From positions 90,276,717 to 90,340,716 of the forward strand of contig CM045762.1 of assembly GCA_025200525.1 (NCBI GenBank): 64,000 nt of DNA. The letters run 5' to 3'. The translations under genes were made by a program, and so were the position numbers. This DNA comes from Camellia lanceoleosa. Taxonomy: Eukaryota; Streptophyta; Magnoliopsida; Ericales; Theaceae. The notes below the pieces were generated by a model, which saw only the letters and a program-made list of their open reading frames with translations, searched no databases and had not been told where the DNA came from. The first letter of the stretch is position 1, and every line of letters starts with the position of its first letter. Shown here one piece after another: positions 36,473 to 47,714 of this stretch.

Positions 36473-36689
36473 TAAATGATTAGGTAGACAATAGATTCAA
36501 ACAGTATTAGAAGTCTATTTTAATACCATACACTTTGTACCATTACATCATTTTTAAAGGTAATTTAAATAGAATCGTGAAAATTATATACTTTTATAAT
36601 TAAAAATTAAAAATATATAAATTTAAATATGAGAATGATAAATGATATTTGCTAATATTGTAAATAATCCTATTATATTCTTAAGAAGA

Positions 36690-36960
36690 GTATGGCCATG
36701 GAGGGAATGTATCATATGTACTTTTAGTTATAATTTTTGTATTTTTGGTTATGGTCTACTATATTGTTATTTATAATATATTGTGATATTAGTTATGACA
36801 TTATTTTAATTATGATCCAAGAGTTATTTGGTTATTACTCATATTATGTTTAGTTATAATTCAATTTTTTTATTTTTATAGTTATGACTCTTATAATATT
36901 GTTATGTCATTTGTGATAAATAAACTTACAAATAACATAACTTATGCACGTTCAGAAAAA
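36690..36960. repeat. 'GTTATGAC' interspersed repeat, second site
   Basis: Repeats of ttagttata, ggttatg and ttatgacatt-like phrases run from 36720 to 36920, as at 33560-33740. Non-coding. Confidence 0.5.
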
Positions 36961-37104
36961 TTTTAATATACGCACAATAATTATTAAAAAACAACAAAAG
37001 AAGTGCATGAATAATGTTGAAGTCACCACATAACTTCTCCCCGTGATGGATTGTTGTCCAATTAATTTGAGTAGTTAAATTCAATTAAACTTTTAACATC
37101 TTAA

Positions 37105-38653
37105 GCTTCCGTTTGGGAAGTGGGCTGGCTTTTTGGCTTTTTGGCTTTTTTGGCTATATGAGCCTGGGGCTCAAAAACCTGGTTTGGGAAGGGCTTTTTG
37201 ACTTTTTGACTTTTTTGGCTTTTTGGTGAGGTGTCATCCACTGAAATTACCAAACTGCCCTTTTGATAACTTTTGTTTGGTTTAAAATTTTTTTTTTTTT
37301 TTGGGGTGTGGTTTTCCCGAATTTTGCTTTATTTATTTATTTATTTTTTATTTTAAATTTGTGGCATGTATGGGCCGTTTTTTGCTTAATGTTTTTTTTA
37401 TTTTGGGTTTTATTTTATTTTGATAAAATATTTATTTATTTATTTTATTTGTTGTTTGGATTTGCCGTATTATTTTGTTTTTTTTAATTTTCGGTTTTAT
37501 TTGCCTTCTTTTGTTAAAATAATTTATTAATTTATTTTTTTTTGGATTTGGCGTAGTTTTTTTAAATTTTATTATTTTATTATTTTGGGTTTTATTTTGG
37601 CTTTTTTTGGTAAAATATATATAGATTTTTTAATTTGTCATTTTTTTATTAATTACTAATTTACGGTTTTGTCGGTTTTTTTAGAATAAATTTTTTTAAT
37701 TTGTCAATTTTTTTTATTAATTACTAATTTACGGTTTTGTCGTTTTTTTTATAATAATTTTTTTTAACTTGCCATTTTTTTAATTAATTACTATTTTACG
37801 GTTTTGACGTTTTTTTTATAATAATTTTTTTTAATTTGCCATTTTTTTAATTAATTACTATTTTACGCTTTTGACGTTTTTCATTTGTAATTTACGTGTT
37901 TTGCGTTTTATTAAGTTAAAACGTTATTATTTTTTTAATTTGTAAATTATTTTAAAATGTTATTAATGTTATTAATTTATGTTTTTATTTTATTTTAAAT
38001 AATTTAATTTTAATTTATAATAATTTAATTTTAATTTAATTTTAAATATTTAATTTTAATAATAATTTAATTTCTGTTTTTTTTATAATACTTTAATTTT
38101 AATTTTATTTTAATAATAATTTAATTTGCGTTTTAAAATTTATATTTATTTTAATTTTATTTTAAGTATTTAAATAATGTAAATAATCTAAAAATTCTGT
38201 CAATGGAAAAAAATTAAAATAAATATACAAAAAATTATTTTAAGGCAAAAAAATTTTTGTAATTTAAATAAAACTCACATAATAAATTATTTTTAAAACT
38301 CATAACCAAACACATAACTTGAAACTCCATACTACTTTCACAACTCTACACTCAAATTATAACAAAAACACTTAACAAAAAATTAAAATATTTAAAACTA
38401 TTTTTATAAAATAGAGTTTGAATTTATTTTTATAAAATATTTTAACAAAAAACAAAAAAATATTTTTTTTTTATTTATTTTTTTTTGGCTGCTGCCGCAT
38501 TTTCATTTTTTGGATGAGGGGTAGTTTTGTGAATTGGAGGTTAGAGTTGAAGATTGCAAAACAAGATTGTTGGTTTTGTCATTTAGTGGGCTTTTGAGCC
38601 TTTTTTGTCCTTACATGGCTCATTGAGCCCATGAGCTCTTCCCAAACATTGCT
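37105..38653. mobile_element. Long Tourist-like element (1549 bp)
   Basis: Left end GCTTCCGTTTGGGAAGTGGG, right end CTTCCCAAACATTGCT, with TAA at 37102-37104 and 38654-38656. Subterminal repeats of GGCTTTTTGG at the left and GGCTCATTGAGCCCATGAGC at the right. The interior is extremely T-rich with degenerate repeats (TTAATTACTAATTTACGG, four versions between 37640 and 37870). No transposase frame survives; the open frame at 37263-37487 is poly-T translation. Confidence 0.6.
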
Positions 38654-38656
38654 TAA

Positions 38657-39030
38657 ATAACTTTTTGTTGCGCATAATTGTAAGGAAAATACAGTTCGAT
38701 AGCTGACGCTAGATAACGCGCTTGTTTTACGTTAGGCGATCACTTCAATCTTAATTTTCTATCTTGACTAGTGGAGTGGGGTTTCCAGATTCCAAACTAA
38801 AGGTTATGACGTAATAGAGTATTAGATAAGTTTGGTCACAACTTGGATTTAATTTTTTTTGTTTGGTTTTCTTGGTGCACATGACAAGGTTGAATCGTGA
38901 CAAGTTGGCTTTTAATGGAGTATTTACAATGGAGTGTGTGCTAGTGGCCCAAGTTAGACTTGATGTTGGACAGTTATTGATCAAGATTAAGAAGAGTGCA
39001 TATGATCTATGATAAACCTATTGATGATAG
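38657..39030. other. Unassigned DNA before a copia-like remnant
   Basis: Lower AT content than the surroundings, possibly the 3' coding end of a retroelement. I recognise no protein on either strand. Confidence 0.3.
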
Positions 39031-39370
39031 ATCAGGCTTGAGGGGGAGTAAAGCAAGGCTCAATGTTTGGTTCATACATAAGGCGGAAACTGTTGGAGCA
39101 TATGTGAAGGTAGAGTCCCATGTCGAATAAAGAATAAAATAAATTAATGTTAATATATATTAAATGGACTCTTTACTTATAGGCTTAAGTTTTTAAGCGA
39201 GCATGAATTCTAAATAATGTATGTTGAGCTTTGATATAGTATTTGTGGACTTTGAAGTTTCTTCCTAATGGATTGAGCCGATATTACTATGTGTTTATGG
39301 ACTCCCTAATCCCCTAATACTAATCTCTCGAGTATATATAGTTTTTTGGTCTCAAATATATTAGTTGACA
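39031..39370 (+). mobile_element. Possible copia 3' end: polypurine tract plus LTR fragment
   Basis: TTGAGGGGGAGT (near 39040) is a typical plant copia polypurine tract. About 40 bp later TGTTGGAGCATATGTGAAGG, then GTCCCATGTCGAATAAAG, resembles copia LTR starts. No second copy is visible to confirm it. Confidence 0.4.
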
Positions 39371-40946
39371 GTTTGACCTGTTAACATAATTCAATTTTGA
39401 TATTTGACGAAGGATTCTAATTTGAGTTGCATTAAAGATGCTTCAATTGGTCAAAAGAAGATTCAAAATTCAAAATGGCACTAAAGTATTAGTTTATTAA
39501 TATAATTTTTTTTTATCAGCAAAAATATACGATTCACTAATATTCATATTAGGTTTGAAGCATGACCTAGCAATATATCCTGCAACAACAATGGATAATC
39601 TCTATCCTTGAGCTAATGTGCTTTAAATTATTTTATTTATATATATTTTTTCACTAGTGGATGAAGATGAAGAAAAATAGGTGGAAAAAATATTAAAGAA
39701 ACAGAGGGCCAAACAAGTCATGCGCATGCTCAAACCGCCTATCAAGTTGCGATGTACAAATAATTTTTGGCTACATCATCACCTGGGAATGGCAATGAGT
39801 TTGATTTTCAGCTTTGACCCTTAGCCCTATTTTATTAGTAGGATTAATAGTAAGAGAATTAACAATTTATAAAATTAATGTTGGATATAGTTGAATTAGT
39901 GAGTATATCATCTCCTTTTATTCACGTTTGTTTTACAATAGATATGAAAATATATAATCTCAATTATACATTTTTTCTTTTTTGCAAGATTAGTCATAAG
40001 ATCAAAAAAATTTGTCAATTTTGTTGATAGGATATCTATTGAAATCTAAATCGAATAAAAGTTATGCCAAAACACTTGAATATGAGTCTCATGGATTAAT
40101 AATCTCAATATTATGTTATAATCCGGTCAATCAAACAAAGTCTAGTAGATGTGAGTAGTGAATTATATGATCCTTTCATAAAAGGACACTGAGTTCAAAG
40201 ATCTATTTTTGAAACTGTTGGGTCAATGAGTTCAAGTTTAATCTTTTTTTAGCCGAAAAGACATTATTCGTCAAAAGGACACCAATCTGTTAAAAATTTA
40301 TCTATCTGTTCAAATGTCACTTATGTGTACATGGCATCTATCTATTCACCTGTTTTTTCATTGGTACCTATTTATCCATCTCATGACCACTAGTCACCAA
40401 CCACTGCTGACCACCAATTGCTGACAACTTTTCGGTTACTTTTTAGGCTAATTTTCCGGCACCGGCAACTTCATCAATCATCATTATCACCAAAAAAAAA
40501 AATAAAAATTAAACATTAAACTAAATAATAGATAAACCCATAATGACTATCACCATATTAATAATATTTAATTGCTCAGGCGCAGCCCAGTGAGAAAATA
40601 AAAAAATAAACCCACATCAACAATAATAATAAATTAGGACAATCAGTATTTTATATTCTTTGTGCTTTGCTATACGGTGCCATTAGCAATAATACTATTA
40701 TATAGTATAATAATACGCAGACAAGCAATGATATGTTAAACAATAGAAAGAGCACACCATTGAATAAATATTAGGTTACACTAACTATAACTAATGGGAT
40801 CGATTTAATGGAATTGTCTTCCAAATTAAGAATTGTGTAGTTATCCAGTTTGCAGTTGTTACTGCTAGATGATACCTCCACTCAAAAAAACAATACCATG
40901 AGGTGTGATTGGTGATGAAGTGGAACCCATAATTGAATGGTATGTG
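39371..40946. other. AT-rich intergenic DNA
   Basis: No gene, RNA or clear element recognised. Confidence 0.45.
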
Positions 40947-41150
40947 TTGTTACAATAATAACGCTATTTTATTTATCCTGTTATATTTACACATTATGAT
41001 TGGATATTAAAGTAATACCCATAGACCTATAAATATGTGCCACGACATTCATATGTATTGTTACAATAATAACGTTATTTTATTTATCATATAATATTTA
41101 CACATTATGATTAGATATATTAAAGTGATACCCATAAACTTATAAATATG
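40947..41150. repeat. 111-bp tandem duplication, second copy split by an insertion
   Basis: Copy 1 starts TTGTTACAATAATAACGC at 40947. Copy 2 starts at 41058 with the same phrase and runs to TATAAATATG at 41150. Its expected continuation (GTGCCAC) appears only after the SINE, at 42196-42213. Confidence 0.75.
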
Positions 41151-42195
41151 AACTTAGACCATCTCCAATGGTTTAGCAAAAGTGATATCAAATTTAAATT
41201 TTGATGAAAAGGGTACTATTTACAGTTCCAACGGTTCACCAAAAGTGATACCAAATTGAGATTTCATCAAAAGTTTTATCAGATTGAGGACGAAATACTG
41301 AATTCACCAAAATTCACTAAAACACTGTTACGGACCGTTGGAAGGGGACCCGGGTCGACCAACCGGTTGCCCACCCGGTTGACCAACCGGTCGACCGCTT
41401 TCGTTAACAATTGGTGAGTTCAAATCGGTCAAAAAAGGTTCAAACAGGTCTTAAAAAAAAAAAAAAAATTCCACTTACCGGTTGACCGGCCGGTCGACCG
41501 GCCGGTCAACCAACCGGTCGACCCAAATGCTCAAACATAATGAAAGCTGCAAGACAGTTCACTTCTTCCTTTCCTTGGTGAATTTCTTTAAAGAAATAAT
41601 TGTTTAATCTATGAGAAACAATTGTTTGAAGAATAAAAAGAAAGCTGAGAAACAATTGTTTAAAGAAACAATTGTCAATTGATCATGTGAATTACAAAAC
41701 AGTACACAGTTCATGTAAATCAGAATTGTTTGGTAGCTCAGAAAATGAAAAGGCAGAAATGAAGAAAAAAAACAATTCAATAATCCGAATCTTAAACTTC
41801 CCAGTTATATATATATTATATATATATGACCATTCAGATAACAGAGGATCCAGAATTTTTTTGACCCACCGGTCAACCAACCGGTTGACCCACGGGTGGG
41901 ATTTGATGCACCGTTGGAGTGAGTGGTATCAAATTTGATGAAATGGGTCATTTTTTACTCAGATTTGGTGAAAAATCTGAGTCACCATTGGAGATGCTCT
42001 AAGTAGGCCTAACTTAATTGGCCACCATGCATCTGTTAGGATTTAGTCTCAAGGAGGTCATTGGTTCAATTCCTCTTAAGGGGGTTGAATTAAGGAAAGT
42101 GAAGCACTTAAGTGCTTTGCAAATGGTGGAGAGATTTTCTCCCATAAGTACTAATTTAACAGCTAACAACTAACATTTGTCAAAAAAAAAAAAAA
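41151..42195 (+). mobile_element. tRNA-derived SINE, split by a MITE
   Basis: The SINE parts are 41151-41156 and 42000-42195, together about 200 bp. Pol III signals: A box TAACTTAATTGG at 42010-42021 (one mismatch to consensus) and B box GGTTCAATTCC at 42063-42073. It ends in A14 (42182-42195). A 12-bp target duplication with one mismatch flanks it: CTTATAAATATG (41139-41150) and CCTATAAATATG (42196-42207). The interruption is the MITE at 41157-41999. Confidence 0.7.
41157..41999. mobile_element. GAGCATCTCCAA-type MITE with GGTCGACC-rich core, copy 2 (843 bp)
   Basis: Left end GACCATCTCCAATGG after TTA; right end CCATTGGAGATGCTC before TAA. The core carries GGGTCGACCAACCGG (41353-41367), GACCAACCGGTCGACCG near 41381 and CCGGTTGACCGGCCGGTCG near 41479. 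A second GC block lies at 41865-41899. A unique ~300-bp segment with repeated GAAACAATTGTTT phrases (41595-41680) lies between the blocks. Confidence 0.7.
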
Positions 42196-42236
42196 CCTAT
42201 AAATATGTGCCACTGTGTTCTTGAAGCAAATGCTCT

Positions 42237-42597
42237 CATTACAAGAAATTAAGATTTTAGAAATAAAATTATTTTTATAGACAAAATATTTCTGTCACCA
42301 GAAGTGTTATTATTTTATTTTTAGCGATAAAATTAGATATTTAGTGATGAATTACTAATATTTAGGACCAAAAGTTGTCTAAAAAAATAAGACCAAGTTA
42401 TTTTGTCTCTAAAATATACTTATTAGTGACATTTTCAAAATTTTGTCCATAAAAATATCTTTTTTGACTTTTTGGGACGACCTTTTAGTGATTATCCTCG
42501 CGACAACTGAAATTAGTCCCTAAATGTCTTTTGCAACAAAATTTATATTTTTAGAGACAAAAAAACTTGATCTATAAAACTCTTATATTTTGTAGTG
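42237..42597. mobile_element. CACTA-type MITE, copy 2 (361 bp)
   Basis: Begins CATTACAAGAAATTAAG and ends ATATTTTGTAGTG. The 3-bp target duplication TCT is at 42234-42236 and 42598-42600. In reverse orientation it aligns through most of its length with the copy at 30200 (e.g. GAGGATAATCACTAAAAGG against GGGGATAATCATTAAAAAT). Confidence 0.8.
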
Positions 42598-42609
42598 TCT
42601 CTTTCATTT

Positions 42610-43001
42610 ACTAATTCCTCTCAAATGGAAAATTTTATGATACATATGTTTGTGCTTTGTTATGACATTTGTGATATTTGGTTATAATATATTCCGATAT
42701 TGATTGTGATTTGGTTATGATTCGTTATAGTGTTGATTATGATTTATTTTCGACATATTGTTATTATTATTTTGATTATGACTGAAGATGCCTTTAGTTA
42801 TTTGATTATGACTTTTAGTTATAATACATTGTGATATTAGTTATAATTTAGTTATAACATATTGTAGTTATAATTTTGATTATGACTGAAAATATCTTTA
42901 ATTATACCTTAAAAGTGTATGGTTATGATTTATTAAATTATCATTGAAAGTGATTTAGATATGACACTTGGTATATTAATACCATAAAGTGTCATAACTT
43001 A
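42610..43001. repeat. 'GTTATGAC' interspersed repeat, third site
   Basis: Dense repeats of ttatgat, ttatgac and gttataatt from 42655 to 42990, the same family as at 33020 and 50430. Non-coding. Confidence 0.5.
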
Positions 43002-43459
43002 GACCATCTCCAATGGTTCATCAAATCCATTACCAAATTTGAATTTGATGAAAAAGAGCAGCTTTTTTGTCTTTAACAGTTTCATCAAAACGATATCAAA
43101 TTGAAAATTCACCAAAATTTTCATCAAACTGCGAATGCGTTGGGTCTTTCACCAAAACACTATTTATTACTGTTGTATTTTCACTACCGGATGACCCACC
43201 AGATGACGAATTTTTGCAAAATTTTGTACAGATTTTACACTGGCGGTCAACCCCCCGGATGACCCTCAAGCTTGAAAATTCAACTACAAAATTGTATAGA
43301 TTTTGCTCTTTCTAGTCAACCGACTAGTCGTCCCCCCGGACGTCTAGTGCGTTTTGATAAAAGTTACAGTACACAGTTGGAGTGATTGATATCAGATTGA
43401 GCCTAACGTCTTTTTTTTATTCAAATTTAATAAAAAATTTGTTCAACCGTCGGATATAC
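43002..43459. mobile_element. GAGCATCTCCAA-type MITE, copy 3, diverged (458 bp)
   Basis: Left end GACCATCTCCAATGG after TTA (42999-43001); right end CAACCGTCGGATATAC before TTA (43460-43462). The core is altered: CCGGATGACCCACC and CCCCCCGGATGACC replace the CCGGTTGACC motifs. The open frame at 43067-43315 is not a gene. Confidence 0.6.
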
Positions 43460-43799
43460 TTACACATAGAGTACATCCTTTTTTGAGGAATGTGTATTTT
43501 AGCATTACATTTGAATTTAACACAATGCTTGTTAAAATTCTAATACAAAAAAGATAGGGCGTATAGTTTTAGCTGAGCTTTGTTTGAGATAATTGTAATC
43601 ACATAATTTTTATATTTGTTTTTAAAAAATAAATGATAATATAATTTTAAAAATAATTTATTAGTTTTTTAAGATAAAAGTAATTAAATCAAGTGGTTGC
43701 AAATTTTAGAAAAATTTAAATTAACGAATTAAATCATCAGAGTGCCATAACTAGACTTTCCAATCCTTTAAGAGAATTTGACAGTAATATTGCTTTCTA

Positions 43800-43953
43800 C
43801 TCCCTCTATCCCAAATTGTTAATCCATTTCCGACATCCATGCTATTTAATTAATCAATAAATTATGTATTTTCATTCATATAATTTTCAAAAATTTTGAA
43901 AAATAATAAATTAAAAAATATAAACAATTTTATGGGATGTTGGATGTTTGGAG
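43800..43953. mobile_element. Stowaway-like MITE (154 bp)
   Basis: Left end CTCCCTCTATCCCAAATTG, right end GGATGTTTGGAG, flanked by TA (43798-43799 and 43954-43955). CTCCCTC with a TA duplication is the Stowaway (Tc1/mariner) signature. The right terminus is diverged. Confidence 0.6.
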
Positions 43954-43955
43954 TA

Positions 43956-46514
43956 GTAAAAATAGATCATCATTCATGACTGAAGATATAGTTTAAACTA
44001 CGACAGAGCAAAAAAAAAAAAAAAATTAAAAATTAAAAATTAGTCTAATTTAGACTAAATCCTATTGTTTGATTTAATTTTTCAATACATGATTCGGTCT
44101 TAATTATTACAATAGGTGAATCGTAGTTCACGTTTCATCCATGATTGTCTAGTTATGTTTTTTAATTTGGAATTGAACTGAATTGTTTATATATATATAT
44201 ATAATTTGTTATTTATAATAGACATCCAACTATTTTATTCTTATCCTATATGTGTTAAAAAATTGTTAACCATTTAGTTGCAAATGTTATTTTATACTAG
44301 TAGAACTAATTTTAAACAAATTTTATTTATAAAATAATTTATTACTTGATCTTTGAGTAAATTATCATTATATTTTTAATGGTGACAAAATTCATGAAAG
44401 TCGTGATTTTAAATTGAATCCAACCGCATTTTCATGGTTTGATTTGATTTAATTCTAAAATTTTTATGATTTAATTTAATTTTGAATTTTATAGGATCAT
44501 AGTTAGTGTAATAGTTTGATTTTGATATATTTCAAGGGTGAAGTACTAATAAATTTCAAAACATGATTTTATGAATTGTTTTGTTCTTCATTTTCTTTAT
44601 GAACTCAAAAGTTCTATTAAAATGAAAATTACACAAAAAAGTAGCCACTTACATATTTAGGTTTTATTTTTAGAGATAAAAGTGGGTTTTCTCCAAATGT
44701 GAAATTACATATTTGGGCAATTCAAACTATAGAGGTTTTGAATTTTTTCTCTTTTTGAAACAAATGCCACATTATGAACAAGAATATAATATTCCAATAT
44801 AACATACTAAAAAACTCCATAGTGTATTTTTCATAAATGTAACACTCCAATCAATATAATGTCAAACGTAACACTCCAATGTAACACACAAAAATGTTAA
44901 AAAATTTCTTAGTTTACTTTTTTCAACCGTAACACTTACAATTTGAAATTATACATTTGTTCAAAACTTACTACGAAATTTTTGTACTCCTTTTTGAATG
45001 GTTTGAAAAATCTCGCATCCTTTTTTTTTTTTAGTGTTATGTTTGAAAAAATATACTATGAAGTTTTTTTTAGCATTATATTGGAGTATTACACTAACAA
45101 ATTTTTTTGTTTGTTTATTTGTTTGTTTGTTTGTTTGTTTTTGTTTTTTTTTTTTTTGTTGGAGTATTATGTTTGAAAAAAGTATACTAAGAAAAATTTT
45201 TGAAGTCTTACATTAGAGGATTATACTAAAGAATTTTTTTAGGAACGTTATGTTTGGAAAAAGTATACTAACGAGTTTTTTTGAAGTCTTATATTTGAGT
45301 GTTGCGTTTAGAAACAATATACTAAAAGGTTTTTTTTTTTGAAATCTAACATTTGAGTGTTACGTATGGAAAAAGTATCCGAAGGAATTTTTTTGAAGTC
45401 TTACATTTAAGTATTACACTAAGGAATTTTTTTTATTTTTTATTTTTTATTATTTTAAATCCACATTTGCTCAAAACTTACTAATGAATTTTTGTATTTA
45501 TTTTGAAATGTTAAAAAATCTCACATCTCAAGTCATTTCAAATAAAAAAGATTCTCATATAAAAAGTAATCTCAAATTTAATTCTCATAAATATGTATCT
45601 TACATTTATAACAAAAAAAAAAAAACATAATCGTAAATTTAATTTTTAAATAATATAAACCTCTTTTTTCAAAATTAATGAGGCTAATTAATTTATAAAA
45701 AAACTCTTCAAAAAATGAATCACCATTTCTTATGATGGGATTTGGAAGTAAATTTTATTATTTCACAACCAAAACAACTGTGCCCACTCGGTCAAACCAA
45801 TGATTATGCAAGTGGAAACATGCTCCAGTGAATAATTTCTCAGTACCGTGGAACTAAGGTTATATTATAGATTTTGGAAATAATTCAAAAAGAAAAATGA
45901 AAAAAGAAAAAAATTGAAATGTATATAAAATATAATTATATTTTATCTATATTTTACTTATTTATTTTAATTTTTTTTCTAAATTTCTATATAAATTCAT
46001 GAATCAAACACAACAAAAAATATTTGAGATCCAAGAGAATAGGGGTGAGTAAGGATCGGATTGATTTAGTTTGGGATAAAATCAGAACAAATTTGTTATC
46101 TACGGTTTTATAAAAATTAGAACAAAACCAACTCATTTAAATTATGAAATCAATCCGAACCAAACCATTTAGACATGGTTGGATTCGATTTGAAATCACG
46201 GTTTCACATAACATGTTTACAAGAAAAATCATACAACATTTACCAAACAAACCAGTATTAAGCAAATATTGTTCAACATTAATCTATCTATGATTTTTTT
46301 TTGAAACATACACATATTATTCTATAATTAACTTAAACAAACATAATATCTAGCAAATAAATATATTGCTCAATATGTGACAAATATAAAACTCCCATCA
46401 AATAAATTTTATCGGGGGCAATAACAATTACAAAATTAAAATTACGTTAAATAATTAAAAAAAACAGTTTTAATGGCATGGAAAAGAGAAGAGAAAACTG
46501 AAACCGTATAAAAG
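43956..46514. other. AT-rich intergenic DNA with degenerate tandem repeats
   Basis: No gene. From 45030 to 45430 a unit of about 65-80 bp repeats roughly five times. Its phrases are GTATACTAAnGAATTTTTTTG, AAGTCTTACATTTGAGTG and TTACGTATGGAAAAAG. A CGGATTGATTTAG / CCGAACCAAACC pair at 46055-46165 is of the dispersed type seen at 32534. (TTTG)n near 45110. Confidence 0.5.
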
Positions 46515-46990
46515 GGTTTGTTTGGAAAGTGGGTTTGCTTTTTGATTTTTAAACTTTTTTAACTATTTTAGCGTGTGGTTAAAGGCCTCGTTTGGGAAAT
46601 ATTTTTGGTTTTTCTAACTTTTTTGTGAGAGAAAAAATGTAATAATTATGAGTTGGGTGTGATATTTTGTCTTAGGCCTCGTTTGGGAACCCTCTTTTTT
46701 AGCTAAAAAGTCAAAAAGTTACTAAATTAGCCAAAAAGTCAACAACCCATATCAAAAAGTCAAAGATTCTCTTTTCTCTCTACTTTTTGCACATCCTTTC
46801 GTAAAAAGTCAAAAAGTCATCCCAAACATACTAATTTTTTTTAGCTCATATTTTAGCCAAATAGTCAAAAAATTACTAAATTAACCTATTCCCAAACGGG
46901 ATCTTATTAAACTAAAAAGTCTATTTTATTTTTTTATGACTAAAATAATAATAAAAAAAAAAATCCCAAATTTGGCTTTTCAAACAAAGC
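46515..46990. mobile_element. Nested Tourist-like elements (outer copies)
   Basis: Left termini GGGTTTGTTTGGAAAGTGGG (near 46515) and GGCCTCGTTTGGGAAATAT (46585) precede the complete copy at 46675. Right arms continue after it, ending GGCTTTTCAAACAAAGCC. This suggests insertion of one element into another. The outer limits are approximate. Confidence 0.45.
46675..46903. mobile_element. Tourist-like MITE (229 bp) with TTA duplication
   Basis: Left GGCCTCGTTTGGGAA, right CCCAAACGGGATC, flanked by TTA at 46672-46674 and 46904-46906. Internal phrases (CTAAAAAGTCAAAAAGTTACT) are shared with 35777. Confidence 0.75.
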
Positions 46991-47320
46991 CAAAGTTTGG
47001 TTTGGTATTTATATATAAGAGAGTAAGATTACACATAAAGGTATATGATAAATATATGACTTAAGTTATATACCGTTTGATTTTAATCTATAATTGTAAA
47101 TTTAAACTTGAAACCAATGTGTTCCAAAAAAAAAAAAAAAACTCGAAACCAATCTAGAGAGATCGATTTTTTAATTTTTTAAATCAAAACAAAATCACAA
47201 ATTAAAAAAAAAAATTAAATCAAACCTATCAAATTAGATTAAACAAATTCGGTTCGTGAATTTTTCAGGTTCCTTACCTAACCTAGAAGAGAATTTACCT
47301 GGTGAAGGCAAACAATCCTG

Positions 47321-47427
47321 GCCACGTCACTGTACGGATAAAAATCAGGAGGATCCTTAGCAGTGGAGGTACAGAAAGTAAGGTTGGAGTGGAAGCAACG
47401 GAATTCAAAAGAAGAAGGCCACGTGGC
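47321..47427 (+). promoter_or_regulatory. ACGT-core elements upstream of the ERF gene
   Basis: A perfect palindromic G-box GCCACGTGGC sits at 47418-47427, about 60 bp before the TATA box, with a second ACGT core (GCCACGTCAC, 47321-47330) about 95 bp further up. ACGT cores bind bZIP and bHLH factors and act in ABA and stress responses. Stress regulation of the downstream gene is inferred. Confidence 0.55.
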
Positions 47428-47487
47428 ACCAAACCTTTACATTTTCTCTCTCTAGAAAAAGTCTCACTCAAATCTTTTTCTAGCTTC

Positions 47488-47495
47488 TTATAAAC
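47488..47495 (+). promoter_or_regulatory. TATA box of the ERF gene
   Basis: TTATAAAC followed by a pyrimidine-rich stretch (CCACCTCCCCTCCCTCTCACC), typical of plant leaders. It implies a transcript start near 47520 and a leader of about 450 nt. Confidence 0.55.
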
Positions 47496-47663
47496 CCACC
47501 TCCCCTCCCTCTCACCTCTCAAATCTCACACAAAACAATTCTCTCCTTTTTCAGCTTCTGATTCTGTTCCACGTCTTCGCCATTCGCTGATCACCAAAAA
47601 ATAGAGATACAAGCAACACCTTCTGCTCCTCCTCAAAGCCGCTCGCTCTCTCTGAGATTTGAG

Positions 47664-47714
47664 ATGGGTTTATTGTGTTTTGTTCCGTTTTGGTTTGAAG
47701 GTATTCGCAATTGA
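47664..47714 (+). CDS. Upstream ORF in the ERF leader (16 codons)
   Basis: ATG at 47664, stop TGA at 47712-47714, encoding MGLLCFVPFWFEGIRN. It lies entirely in the predicted 5' leader, 262 nt before the main ATG. A uORF could lower translation of the main frame, but neither peptide conservation nor use can be judged here. It would be absent from the mRNA if a leader intron is spliced out. Confidence 0.35.
   Translation: MGLLCFVPFWFEGIRN

Noticed and set aside
37263..37487. Open frame encoding a Phe/Leu-rich protein
   Set aside because: It is translation of poly-T DNA inside a Tourist-like element; no domain and no codon bias.
42000..42090. Possible tRNA gene (A and B box)
   Set aside because: The boxes fit a tRNA-derived SINE; no cloverleaf or anticodon arm could be drawn, and an A tail and target duplication follow.
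43067..43315. 82-codon plus-strand frame
   Set aside because: Lies entirely within MITE copy 3; the equivalent region in the other copies is not open.
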